The notes beneath the pieces were generated by a model that ran no database searches, was not told the DNA's origin, and saw nothing but the letters and a program-made list of their open reading frames with translations. Both the position numbers and the translations under genes were made by a program. Of a DNA stretch of 64,000 nt, positions 19,153-28,760 are shown piece after piece. Location: contig CAMWNG010000001.1 in assembly GCA_947175575.1 (NCBI GenBank), positions 62,001 to 126,000 on the forward strand, in the 5' to 3' direction. Source of the stretch: an uncultured Bacteroidales bacterium (GTDB lineage: Bacteria > Bacteroidota > Bacteroidia > Bacteroidales > Muribaculaceae). Every line of letters begins with the position of its first letter. Positions within the stretch are counted from its first letter, which is position 1.

Positions 19153-20162
19153 TGATTGATCCGCATAAGATAGTATGTGTTACCGGAGCTGATGGATTTA
19201 TCGGCTCGCATCTCACGGAGATGTTGCTTTCACGTGGCTTTAGAGTCAGAGCGTTGGCACAATACAATTCATTCAACTATTGGGGTTGGCTTGAGGATGT
19301 GATGTCCCATGCAGACGCTTCTGCTCGTGAACGTCTCGAGGTGGTTACCGGCGATGTACGTGATCCTAATTTCTGCAGGGAGTTCGTGAAGGGCTGCGGG
19401 ACGGTGTTTCATCTGGCCGCACTTATTGCCATACCTTACAGTTATATTGCCCCCGACAGCTATGTGGCTACTAATATTACCGGTACCTTGAATATGTGTC
19501 AGGCATGTCGCGATTCGGAAGTGGACAGGCTTATCGTAACCTCAACCAGCGAAGTTTATGGAACAGCTCGTTTTGTCCCCATCCCGGAAACACATCCGCG
19601 TCAGCCTCAGTCACCCTACTCCGCCACAAAGATCGGAGCGGATGCTATTGCCTTAAGTTTCTTCAATGCATTCAATCTTCCGGTGGTTGTTGCCCGGCCT
19701 TTCAATACGTATGGCCCTCGGCAAAGCGCTCGAGCCATCATCCCCACAATAATTTCTCAGATCGCCTCCGGAAAAGAAGTGATTAAAGTCGGTGATCTTA
19801 CGCCTACCCGCGATTTTAATTTCGTGAATGATACCTGTCGCGGATTCATCGCTCTGGCGCAGACGCCCGGAATCGAAGGCCGTGAAATCAATTTAGCTAC
19901 CGGTACTGAAATCTCGATGGCCGACACTCTCCGCACCATCGCTGAAGTTATGGGACGTGATGTTCGGTTTGAGGTGGATCGGGTCCGGTTGCGTCCTTCG
20001 GCAAGCGAAGTGCGCCGTCTGTGCGGAGACAATTCGTTAATCACGTCTCTGACCGACTGGCGTCCGGAAGTGTCGCTTCGTGAAGGTTTGGAAATCACGG
20101 CACGATGGTTTTCGAATCCGGAGAATATTGCTAAATATAAGGTCGATATATACAACCGATGA
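19152..20162 (+). CDS. NAD-dependent 4,6-dehydratase, LegB-like (SDR family)
   Basis: VCVTGADGFIGSHLTEMLLSRGFRVRALAQYNSFNYWGWLED, SEVYGTARFVPIPE, YSATKIGADAIA. Confidence 0.85.
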   Translation: MIDPHKIVCVTGADGFIGSHLTEMLLSRGFRVRALAQYNSFNYWGWLEDVMSHADASARERLEVVTGDVRDPNFCREFVKGCGTVFHLAALIAIPYSYIAPDSYVATNITGTLNMCQACRDSEVDRLIVTSTSEVYGTARFVPIPETHPRQPQSPYSATKIGADAIALSFFNAFNLPVVVARPFNTYGPRQSARAIIPTIISQIASGKEVIKVGDLTPTRDFNFVNDTCRGFIALAQTPGIEGREINLATGTEISMADTLRTIAEVMGRDVRFEVDRVRLRPSASEVRRLCGDNSLITSLTDWRPEVSLREGLEITARWFSNPENIAKYKVDIYNR

Positions 20163-20776
20163 AACGTCCGCGACTCATATTGGTAGGAGCGGGAGGACAT
20201 GCCCGTTCGGTTGCAGCTGCATTGTCGGCAGAAGTTGTCGGATATGTTGATCTGCATCCGTGCGAAGATATGCCGTGGCCTTATCTCGGAGACGATAGTG
20301 AGTTTATCTCAGCGCCTGTGGACGGTGATGTTATCGTTACACTCGTTTCCGATCGTTCGTGCGACTTGAGCGTACGGCGTAAACTCCTCGCACAATATGA
20401 TTCTTTAATACACAATCATTGGATAGCGTCAGACGCTATTGTCGATTCCACCGCTACCATTGGGGACGGAACCGTCGTGATGCGGAAGGCCGTTATTAAT
20501 TGTCTGAGTGTTTTAGGACGGCATTGTATTGTGAATACCGGTGCTATAGTCGAGCATCATTGTCAAATCGGCCGGAATGTCTTTATTGGACCCGGAGCCG
20601 TGATATGCGGAGGTGTACATATCGGAGATGACGTGTATATCGGTGCAAACGTGTCGCTCAGACCCGGCATATCGGTTGCTTCCGGGAGCGTTATAGGCTT
20701 GGGAGCTGCTGTGACAACGGATATCGTCGCACCGGGAATTTACGGCGGTGTTCCGGCAAAATTATTAAAAAAATGA
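20159..20776 (+). CDS. Acetyltransferase, NeuD/PglD family (left-handed beta-helix)
   Basis: LILVGAGGHARSVAAAL, hexapeptide repeats, C-terminal GVPAKLLKK. Confidence 0.87.
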   Translation: MKRPRLILVGAGGHARSVAAALSAEVVGYVDLHPCEDMPWPYLGDDSEFISAPVDGDVIVTLVSDRSCDLSVRRKLLAQYDSLIHNHWIASDAIVDSTATIGDGTVVMRKAVINCLSVLGRHCIVNTGAIVEHHCQIGRNVFIGPGAVICGGVHIGDDVYIGANVSLRPGISVASGSVIGLGAAVTTDIVAPGIYGGVPAKLLKK

Positions 20777-21780
20777 CCAAGACTCTTATTATAGCCGAAG
20801 CCGGAGTAAATCATAACGGATCTCTTGAACTGGCTTTAAAGTTGGTGGAAGAGGCTGCCCGGGCAGGTGCTGACATCGTAAAATTCCAGACATTCAAAGC
20901 TGAGAATCTGGTGTCGGCGGCAGCGAAAAAAGCAGCCTATCAAACCGCAAATGACCCCTCCGAGGATGATTCGCAGCTTAACATGCTGCGTGGCCTCGAA
21001 CTTTCCGAGTCAGATTTTCATGATATAGCCGACTATTGCGAAAAGTGCGGCATAGGATTCCTGAGCACCCCATTTGATGAGGAATCGGTGGACATGCTCC
21101 ATTCAATGGGTATGCGTGTATGGAAAATTCCAAGCGGTGAAATAACAAATTTTCCTCTGTTGCGCAAGATCGGCGCGTTAAAAGAGGAGGTGATTATGTC
21201 AACCGGGATGTGCGAAATAGCCGAGATAGAAGAAGCACTCAGTGTTCTTGAAGAATTCGGCACGCCACGTTCCGAAGTCATATTACTGCATTGCACCACT
21301 CAGTATCCCGCTCCATTGGAGTCTGTTAACCTTCTCGCAATGGATACGCTGAAGAATTTGGGCTGCAAGTCTGTGGGTTACAGTGATCATACCGAGGGAG
21401 TGCTTGTCCCTGTTGCTGCGGCTGCCCGTGGTGCAGCAGTCATAGAGAAGCATTTTACACTCAGCCGAGAGATGCCGGGCCCTGATCACAAGGCATCTCT
21501 CGAGCCAGCCGAGCTTGCCGGGATGGTAGCGAAGATTCGAGAGGTCGAGGTTATGCTCGGTTCGTCGGAAAAAAATGTTACTGCGGCAGAAAGTCCTAAC
21601 GTAGCGGTTGCGCGTAAATCAATTGTCGCGTCGCGTCCCGTAGCTAAAGGCGAGATGTTTTCTGAGCAAAATATTACTGCTAAACGTCCGGGAACAGGCA
21701 TTTCTCCAATGTGTTGGAGAGACGTAATAGGAAAACAGGCGCGATTCGATTTCGATACAGACGAGCAAATCCGTTTTTGA
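20773..21780 (+). CDS. N-acetylneuraminate/legionaminate synthase family (NeuB/LegI-like)
   Basis: IIAEAGVNHNGSLELALKLVEEAARAGADIVKFQTF, HCTTQYPAP, SAF-like C-terminus. Confidence 0.9.
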   Translation: MTKTLIIAEAGVNHNGSLELALKLVEEAARAGADIVKFQTFKAENLVSAAAKKAAYQTANDPSEDDSQLNMLRGLELSESDFHDIADYCEKCGIGFLSTPFDEESVDMLHSMGMRVWKIPSGEITNFPLLRKIGALKEEVIMSTGMCEIAEIEEALSVLEEFGTPRSEVILLHCTTQYPAPLESVNLLAMDTLKNLGCKSVGYSDHTEGVLVPVAAAARGAAVIEKHFTLSREMPGPDHKASLEPAELAGMVAKIREVEVMLGSSEKNVTAAESPNVAVARKSIVASRPVAKGEMFSEQNITAKRPGTGISPMCWRDVIGKQARFDFDTDEQIRF

Positions 21781-21792
21781 GTCTGAATCATA

Positions 21793-21840
21793 AAAACGCA
21801 TAACGCGGAGGCTAAATACACCCTCCGCGTTATGCGTTTT
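21793..21840. terminator. Bidirectional terminator between convergent neuB-like and bcp genes
   Basis: aaaacgcataacgcggagg / cctccgcgttatgcgtttt, 19-bp perfect stem, 10-nt loop, A/T flanks on both sides. Confidence 0.9.
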
Positions 21841-21857
21841 AGATACCCCTGCAGAAC

Positions 21858-22313
21858 TCAGGAAAGAATCTGAGCAGCGTGGTTCGATGTTTTTATTTCT
21901 TTCGGTGTGATTATACGTACGATCTTACCATCAGGATCGATAATAAAAGTGGTGCGGTTTGTTCCCATATATTTTCGTCCGTACATGGATTTCTCGGCCC
22001 ACACGCCAAAAGCTTCAAGCAGATGGTGTTCCGGATCTGAAATGAGAGGGAATGGCAATGAATATTTGTCGATAAACTTTGTATGCGAAGCGGCCGAATC
22101 GGCACTTACTCCTATCACCTGATAACCGGCGTCGAGCAGTTCATGATAATTGTCGCGCAGATTACATGCCTGAGCAGTGCAACCTGAAGTATTGTCTTTA
22201 GGATAGAAATACAGAGCGATTGTCTTCCCAGGATAGTCTGAGCGCTTTACTTCATTTCCGTTCTGATCAGTTCCGAGCAGATCAGGAACGATATCACCGA
22301 TTTTGTAGCTCAT
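21858..22313 (-). CDS. bcp: Thioredoxin-dependent thiol peroxidase (Bcp/PrxQ)
   Basis: YFYPKDNTSGCTAQACNLRDNY peroxiredoxin motif. Confidence 0.93.
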   Translation of the reverse strand: MSYKIGDIVPDLLGTDQNGNEVKRSDYPGKTIALYFYPKDNTSGCTAQACNLRDNYHELLDAGYQVIGVSADSAASHTKFIDKYSLPFPLISDPEHHLLEAFGVWAEKSMYGRKYMGTNRTTFIIDPDGKIVRIITPKEIKTSNHAAQILS

Positions 22314-22341
22314 GATATGTGTTTTTTATTTAGTGGGTTAA

Positions 22342-23133
22342 TCAGATCCGTTCGACATCTGTGGAGCGCACCCATGCTGCCGAGGAGCCGTTGATGCTTA
22401 TTTTATACCATCTGGGTGAAACCGGATCATCAGGTGTAGAAACAGAATCTATTATCTCAATTTTTGTACCTTCATGGAGGGGAACAACCTTATCAGTCTG
22501 TTTAGGCTGACGAGGCACCGAATTCAGAAGAGTGCCGGGTACGGCCACAATAGCTTCGTTATGGCTGTTGCGACGCGAAGCTGCATCTGCCGCCACAAAT
22601 ATAGAATATATGGTCACTATTGCCAACACAATAGCTCCGAAGAACCCTACTTTACGCATCATTACACCGCCGGAGAAAATGTATAATGCAAGCGAGCTGC
22701 AACACAGGACAAACAGAACGAATGCTGTCCATGCCCATGCATTGGCTGACATACTCTCTACCATTCCCTGATGAGCCAGCGAAAGGAAAGATCGGTTATC
22801 AGCAGGTTTATCCTCCAGTCGAGAGTTCACGAAGTCAAGATTGGTACGGGCATCGGTATGCGACGGATTAAGCCGGAGTGCACGTTCATAAGCCAATACG
22901 GCCTGTGCGGTGTGTCCAGCACGATAATGAGCGTTGCCGAGATTATAATATAATTCTGGATTCGGACCCTCGGAATACAATAGATCGGTGTAAAGCGCGA
23001 TAGCTTTGGTAAACTCCTCGTGATTGTAAGCCGAATCAGCCTCCTGAGGTGTAACTGCATAGGCGGACGATGTGGCTGCAAAAGCAACCGTAAGGCTAAA
23101 TATGAATTTTTTAATTGTCCTCATAATCTGCAA
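22342..23133 (-). CDS. BatE-like TPR protein with C-terminal SH3-like domain
   Basis: TPR (YNLGNAHYRAGHTAQAVLAYERALRLNPSH), two TMs, C-terminal SH3-like segment; last gene of the Bat cluster. Confidence 0.8.
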   Translation of the reverse strand: MQIMRTIKKFIFSLTVAFAATSSAYAVTPQEADSAYNHEEFTKAIALYTDLLYSEGPNPELYYNLGNAHYRAGHTAQAVLAYERALRLNPSHTDARTNLDFVNSRLEDKPADNRSFLSLAHQGMVESMSANAWAWTAFVLFVLCCSSLALYIFSGGVMMRKVGFFGAIVLAIVTIYSIFVAADAASRRNSHNEAIVAVPGTLLNSVPRQPKQTDKVVPLHEGTKIEIIDSVSTPDDPVSPRWYKISINGSSAAWVRSTDVERI

Positions 23134-23139
23134 GAGTTT

Positions 23140-25014
23140 TTACTTATGCTTTTTAGCTTCTTCGATTTCCTTCACGGCAACAGATGCCTGTGTGTAAAGA
23201 TCCTGCATCGCCTTTTCAGAATCGGAAGGCGTGAAGCGGGCCATCTCACATTGGTCAAGAACATCCAGGACAGATGTGATAGTCTGTTCCCCTACTCCGG
23301 CCCGGGCAAGTTTCTCGGAAATTGCGGCACTTATCAGCTGAGACTGTGGCATAGCCAGTTTATCACTGATATATCCTTTTAGCGCACTGGCGAGTTCGGT
23401 ATAGAACTTCTGACTGTCATGGTTCTTCATACAAGCCGCGGCCGATTTCAGACGTTTTTCAGCCACACGTCCCGCTTTCGCCTCCTTACGTCCGGTAACA
23501 TCCGATGAAAGACGTATATAACGACGGTATGCGATTACGGCTATCACAAGGCTAATGAACACCAGACCCCAGAGGCTCCAGTACCACCATCGCCCGAAAA
23601 TCGTGTCCGGTGTTCGAGCAATGGTTGAGGGAAGAGAATGAATGTGAACTATATCGTTCATCTCGGCATCAATCGCTTTTTGTTCGGAAGCGACAGATAC
23701 GGTTGAACCTCGTTCGACTTTTACATCAAAGGTTTCGGTCGAGAGAGTTTCGTAATGTCCGGTCTGTAAATTGAAATAGCTGAATGTCTGAGCCGGAATC
23801 GCATAATTACCCATTTCCTGCGGTACAAGAGGATAATCAACGCGATAAGTACCGGCGTATGTCTGCCCTGAAACACGGGCATTAACATCAGTTTTGGCTG
23901 AATATTTGTCAAATGTTACCGGGAATTCGACCGTGGGGACGGTAAGATATTTTACATTACCAGATCCTTTGAAAATCAACGAGTAAGTTGCGGATTCGTT
24001 GGTCCGAAGGATTTCCGGAGAAAGTGATGATTCAAGGGAGAAGGAACCTACGGCGCCACAGAAGTCGGCGGGGCGTGGCTCCGGAAGAGCCTTGACATGC
24101 AGCGTGGCGGTGGTCATAGGAGTGGTATATGAATAATCATCATATGTGGCTGTGCCGAACCACCCCATGCTCATGGTACCGGTTTGTTCGCGTATTTTGA
24201 GAGTATATACACCGGATGTTACCTTTAGCTCACCTGCTTTTTGAGGGAACAATAGTACCCGAGAGAGTTCGTAGGTAATATAATTCTTACCGTTGTAGTT
24301 CTCAATTTGTCCTTCAGGATTAGCCTCCAGATCTTCTGAGAGAAATCCTTCATAGACAGGTGTGCGTGGGACAGCCTCAAGATTCAATGAGAATTTATGA
24401 CTCGCAGGACGATATAATTTTGTGATAGCAATTACACCTTCCTGTTCATAAACTGAGGATTTAGAGAAAAATACCCTTACAAAGAAATCCTTCGCCGAAG
24501 CTGTTGAGTTGGCTGCAGTAGTACCGGTGGCCGAAGCACCAGGAGTATTCCCCGAAGGACGGCCGTTGCCATAGTTTCCGGCGGATGGGTCAGAATCCGG
24601 TGGGAGGATCTCAAATGAAGACGAATTGGAGGAATAAGTCTTTCCTCCGACATTTATCGAAACCGGTGGAACGGTCACTTTACCTTCAGAACGTGCGCGA
24701 TAGACACAGGTAAGGTCTATTATAACCAGACTTGTCCTTTTTCCGTTTATGTATGTCTCCTGTTGTTGAGAAGAGGTAGAGTTGGGACCGCTCAAGAGTC
24801 GGCATCCTTCAAGTTCAGGAGCTTTAGGCATCGTGATATCCCTCGTCGATTCGTTTTCAAGAGTGAGTCGGAACGTGAGTGGAAAACTTTGGTTGGCTAT
24901 CACGTTCTGACGCGGGAGAAGCTGAAATTTGACCTCCGCCTGCACTGACACAGGCAGGAGAATGGTCATCAGAAGCAGGGTCAAATATGTGAATAGTGAA
25001 ACTCTCTTAGTCAT
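23140..25014 (-). CDS. BatD family protein
   Basis: Signal peptide, Ig-like extracytoplasmic region, TM and cytoplasmic tail; position in Bat operon. Confidence 0.85.
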   Translation of the reverse strand: MTKRVSLFTYLTLLLMTILLPVSVQAEVKFQLLPRQNVIANQSFPLTFRLTLENESTRDITMPKAPELEGCRLLSGPNSTSSQQQETYINGKRTSLVIIDLTCVYRARSEGKVTVPPVSINVGGKTYSSNSSSFEILPPDSDPSAGNYGNGRPSGNTPGASATGTTAANSTASAKDFFVRVFFSKSSVYEQEGVIAITKLYRPASHKFSLNLEAVPRTPVYEGFLSEDLEANPEGQIENYNGKNYITYELSRVLLFPQKAGELKVTSGVYTLKIREQTGTMSMGWFGTATYDDYSYTTPMTTATLHVKALPEPRPADFCGAVGSFSLESSLSPEILRTNESATYSLIFKGSGNVKYLTVPTVEFPVTFDKYSAKTDVNARVSGQTYAGTYRVDYPLVPQEMGNYAIPAQTFSYFNLQTGHYETLSTETFDVKVERGSTVSVASEQKAIDAEMNDIVHIHSLPSTIARTPDTIFGRWWYWSLWGLVFISLVIAVIAYRRYIRLSSDVTGRKEAKAGRVAEKRLKSAAACMKNHDSQKFYTELASALKGYISDKLAMPQSQLISAAISEKLARAGVGEQTITSVLDVLDQCEMARFTPSDSEKAMQDLYTQASVAVKEIEEAKKHK

Positions 25015-25025
25015 GTCGGTTAAAA

Positions 25026-25748
25026 TTACCAGGGTTTGTCAGTGGTGCGTCGGCCGGCAGGCTGTTCCTGCTGTTGAGCTTTGCGACGAGTGGCATTCTC
25101 TTTGTTCTGCATAGCCTGCAGCAGCTGTTCGGCACTCTGTGTCATCTGTTGTTGCTGAGGTTGCTGTTGTTGTTCTTGCTGCTGATCCTGTTGATTCTGT
25201 TGATCCTGCTGCTGCTCGTCATTTTTATCCTGCTGATCTTGTTGATCCTGCTTGTCCTGATTCTGATCCTGCTCTTCTTTCTTTTTGAGTGCGAGAAGGA
25301 GGTTCTGACGACATTCCTTGTTCTCGTTTTCAATCCTTAGAGAGCCTTTATACATGCTTATGGCGCGATCGAGTTCATCGTCATTGAACGCCATATTGCC
25401 CAGGTTGTAATAGGATTTGGCAGCAAGAGTATTGTTGGATTTCAAATTTGCAATATCCTCAAAAATCTTACGGGCTGCCACTCGCGGATCGTTCTGAGTG
25501 CCTTTGTTGTCATCAGATGCAAGTTGGGTCAACGCAAGCGCCTTATTGTACAATGCGTATTGATAGGAGGGATTCACCGCAAGAGCCTTTTCATAACATT
25601 CCAATGCCTCATGATATTTTTCCTCGGCATAGAGTTTGTTGCCTTCGACGACAAGATTACGTTCTGTCTTTGTCGAAGACTGAGTATCAGCTGCAGACAT
25701 CGATAGTGCGACGAATGCTCCGAATAATATTAATGCAAATTTTTTCAT
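25026..25748 (-). CDS. BatC-like TPR protein with Gln/Asp-rich C-terminal tract
   Basis: TPR repeats then QDQNQDKQDQQDQQDKNDEQQQDQQNQQDQQQEQQQQPQQQQ. Confidence 0.82.
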   Translation of the reverse strand: MKKFALILFGAFVALSMSAADTQSSTKTERNLVVEGNKLYAEEKYHEALECYEKALAVNPSYQYALYNKALALTQLASDDNKGTQNDPRVAARKIFEDIANLKSNNTLAAKSYYNLGNMAFNDDELDRAISMYKGSLRIENENKECRQNLLLALKKKEEQDQNQDKQDQQDQQDKNDEQQQDQQNQQDQQQEQQQQPQQQQMTQSAEQLLQAMQNKENATRRKAQQQEQPAGRRTTDKPW

Positions 25749-25759
25749 GTAACGGAAAT

Positions 25760-26797
25760 TTATTTACGTGTGAAAAAATTTATTTTCTTCAACAGTGTAT
25801 TCTTACGTTCAAGCACGAACACATCGATAACCAGAAATATCAACGCGATCCAAGCGAAAGCCGGGAATTGCTCGGCTCCTGAGCTGTATGTCACATGTTT
25901 GAATTCTGATTTCTGAAGTTTCTCAAGCTGAGCCACAAGTTTGTCGAGAGCGTCAGATGATGCGCCATTGACAAAAATTCCGTTTCCTGCTGCAGCAATT
26001 TCAGCCGCGAGTCCTTCGTTGAGCGTGGAAAGAACCATCTGGCCGTTTTGGTCAGAGATGTATTCGCCCCGGCGCCCTTCGCGTGGAATCGGCATTCCCT
26101 TGGCGGTGCCGAGTCCTATTACATCGACCTGAATATCGCGTTCTGCCGCAGCTTTGGCAGCTTCTACGGCATCACCTTCGTGATCTTCAGCGTCGGTGAT
26201 GAGAATGATCGCCTTATGAATATTCTCATCGGGCGAAAAACCGTTAGTTGCCATTGAGATAGCTTCAGCGACCGATGTTCCCTGATAGGCCATCATCGAG
26301 GGAGTAAGTTCATTGAAATACATGCGTGCCGCATTGAAGTCAGTTGTCATCGGGAACTGAACTTTAGCTGAGCCGGCGAAAACTACCAGTCCCACCTTGT
26401 CATTGGTCAGACGTCCGAACAACTTTTCCATAAGAAGGCGCGCACGGTCGATTCGCGGAGTGCCGTCGGGATTATCTGTCGAGGACGCTAACATGGAGTT
26501 TGAAACGTCAAATGCGACCATCACTTCTATGCCGGCCACAGTTTCGTTCTGTTCCTTTGATCCAGCCCTTGGACGTGCGAGCACAAAGATCAGCGCTGTA
26601 AGCGCGATAAGACGTAGCGTAAGTTTTATGGCGGGTTTGTAGGGTGATGCTTCAGGCATGAGATGAGCGATGACACCCGGTTGCCCGAATTTTGCCAACC
26701 GGCGTTTTCGCGCGCGACGTCCGAGCCAGAACGCGAGAACAAACAGCGGCACCAGCCACAGAAGATATAATAGATATGGATTAGCGAAATCAAACAT
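25760..26797 (-). CDS. VWA domain membrane protein, BatB-like
   Basis: MIDAS DVSNSMLAS, VWA fold, terminal TM helices. Confidence 0.88.
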   Translation of the reverse strand: MFDFANPYLLYLLWLVPLFVLAFWLGRRARKRRLAKFGQPGVIAHLMPEASPYKPAIKLTLRLIALTALIFVLARPRAGSKEQNETVAGIEVMVAFDVSNSMLASSTDNPDGTPRIDRARLLMEKLFGRLTNDKVGLVVFAGSAKVQFPMTTDFNAARMYFNELTPSMMAYQGTSVAEAISMATNGFSPDENIHKAIILITDAEDHEGDAVEAAKAAAERDIQVDVIGLGTAKGMPIPREGRRGEYISDQNGQMVLSTLNEGLAAEIAAAGNGIFVNGASSDALDKLVAQLEKLQKSEFKHVTYSSGAEQFPAFAWIALIFLVIDVFVLERKNTLLKKINFFTRK

Positions 26798-26807
26798 AGT
26801 TTATAGT

Positions 26808-27794
26808 TTATGGAATAGGACGGAAGAACATCCGGCGCAGTAACATCTCGAATGCGAAAAGACCGAACGCAAGCCAGGCCCAAAGCATGTAGTTGTCCTC
26901 GGTGTGAGAAAACATCTTTACATCCATACGGGTCTTTTCAAGAGCGTCAATCTCCGCAAATATGTTCTGAAGCGCGGCATTATCCGTGGCACGGAAATAT
27001 TTACCGCCGGTAATATTCGCGATGGCGTTAAGTGTGGCTTCGTCAATCTCTACTTTCTGTTTCTGAAATTCTATGCGACCGAATACGTTGCGCACCGGAT
27101 AATCAGCCATGCCGTTTGTACCGATTCCGACAGTATAGATTTTCACACCAAGTTCTTTCGCAACTTCGGCTGCGGAGAGCGGCGCTACAATACCGGTGTT
27201 ATTCGAACCGTCGGTAAGCAGGATGATACTTTTGGATTTTGCCTGGCCTTCTTTCAGTCGATTCAGAGAGGTGGCGATACCGTCACCGATGGCCGTACCG
27301 TCCTCGAGCATACCGATCTGAACGCCTTCCAGATAATTCAGAAGTTGGGTGCGGTCAATCGTCATAGGCATACCGGTAAGACTCTCACCCGCGAACAGTA
27401 CAAGGCCGAGATTGTCGTTCTCACGTCCTTGAACAAATGCCGATGCCACAGTCTTCGCCGCACCGAAACGGTCCGGTTGAAAATCACGGGCATACATCGA
27501 ACTTGAAATATCAAGTGCGAGAACTATATCGGTGCCTTGGGTAGACGATGTGCTCCAGCGGTCGCTCATCTGAGGACGTGCGAGCACAACGATCAGACCG
27601 CCGATAGCACCCATCCGCAACGCAAAGAGAAAATGTCTCAGATATTGCTTCCAGGAGCGAGGCATATCCGCGAAGGCGGATGTACTGGACATCCCCATCG
27701 AAGGATAGGAGTTGCGCTGATGAAAAATGTACCAGACTGTAAGAATCACGGGCACAACCAGCAGCCACAGAATATTGGGATGTGCAAATTGCAT
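26808..27794 (-). CDS. VWA domain membrane protein, BatA-like
   Basis: MIDAS DISSSMYARDFQPDR, LLTDGSNNTG, TM helices. Confidence 0.88.
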   Translation of the reverse strand: MQFAHPNILWLLVVPVILTVWYIFHQRNSYPSMGMSSTSAFADMPRSWKQYLRHFLFALRMGAIGGLIVVLARPQMSDRWSTSSTQGTDIVLALDISSSMYARDFQPDRFGAAKTVASAFVQGRENDNLGLVLFAGESLTGMPMTIDRTQLLNYLEGVQIGMLEDGTAIGDGIATSLNRLKEGQAKSKSIILLTDGSNNTGIVAPLSAAEVAKELGVKIYTVGIGTNGMADYPVRNVFGRIEFQKQKVEIDEATLNAIANITGGKYFRATDNAALQNIFAEIDALEKTRMDVKMFSHTEDNYMLWAWLAFGLFAFEMLLRRMFFRPIP

Positions 27795-27800
27795 AAGTTA

Positions 27801-28760
27801 CTATTGCTTGTTTTCTTTAGTTTTCGGTTTGCCGTCACCTTCGTTTTCGGAGACTTCCGGAGCAGGTTTAGTGTCTTCGACAAACTGTACGACATTATTG
27901 AATGTCTTGATATTATCATCGGGAAGGGGCCGGATATTGGCGAATTTGACAAAGTCGGCCAGTTCAAGAATCTGCTTGATGCGCGGTTGATTGTCTCGTG
28001 TGAGGGGATTGCTGCGGAGTGTCTGCAAAATCTGTGTAGTGGACATTTCCATCGCATATATGCCGAAACGACGCTCGAGATATGTGCGCAGAATGTCAAC
28101 AAGATTAGTATAGAACTCTTTCTCACGTCCACTTTCGGCCAGTTTCTTTTCACGTAATCGACCGAGTTCAGCCATAGCCGCCTCATAAGGATCGACAGGC
28201 TTGACATGACGTACGATAAGGGTACCGTGCTTCCGATAGATGAGGAAAAGACTCACGCCGACTCCGGCAAGAGCGATACCGAGGAGTGCCCAGAAAATCC
28301 AGTCGGGAACATAATCATACCATTTGCGTGGAGGATTGACCGTTCCTGCCATCGGATTAATGGTTTCGAGCGAATCAAGTTCCACGGGCATTATCTTTAG
28401 AGAAAGCGCGTTACTGAATGCTGTATCGGAGCCATAGACATATCGGAACGGCGGAAAAGTGACTGATCCGGGTTCGAATGCCTGAATTCTCAACTTATAT
28501 TTGAATCCCCCCGGGAACGTATCAGCCTCGACTGACGAAAAGTCGAAAGGTCCGGCTTCTGCACCGGCTTCCGGAAGGTCGATGAATACGCCACGCTTTT
28601 CGGCATCAGCAATATCAACGGTAATCTGAGCGTAATCGCCCATCTCAACGGAGGCAGAGTCAATCGACGCTGTCACACGCGGAGCTACCGCATGAACCGT
28701 GAATGCCGGAACAAGCAATACGCCGGCCAGAAATTTTTTTATATGAAATCTATTCATCAC
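27801..28760 (-). CDS. Bat-cluster membrane protein, BatD-like ectodomain with cytoplasmic tail
   Basis: Signal peptide, beta-rich ectodomain, single TM (WIFWALLGIALAGVGVSLFLIY), helical C-terminus. Confidence 0.7.
   Translation of the reverse strand: MMNRFHIKKFLAGVLLVPAFTVHAVAPRVTASIDSASVEMGDYAQITVDIADAEKRGVFIDLPEAGAEAGPFDFSSVEADTFPGGFKYKLRIQAFEPGSVTFPPFRYVYGSDTAFSNALSLKIMPVELDSLETINPMAGTVNPPRKWYDYVPDWIFWALLGIALAGVGVSLFLIYRKHGTLIVRHVKPVDPYEAAMAELGRLREKKLAESGREKEFYTNLVDILRTYLERRFGIYAMEMSTTQILQTLRSNPLTRDNQPRIKQILELADFVKFANIRPLPDDNIKTFNNVVQFVEDTKPAPEVSENEGDGKPKTKENKQ

Noticed and set aside
25074-25340. Leu/Ile-rich + strand ORF (LLLLRLLLLFLLLILLILL...)
   Set aside because: Antisense reading of the CAG/GAT-rich tract of the BatC-like gene; compositional artefact.
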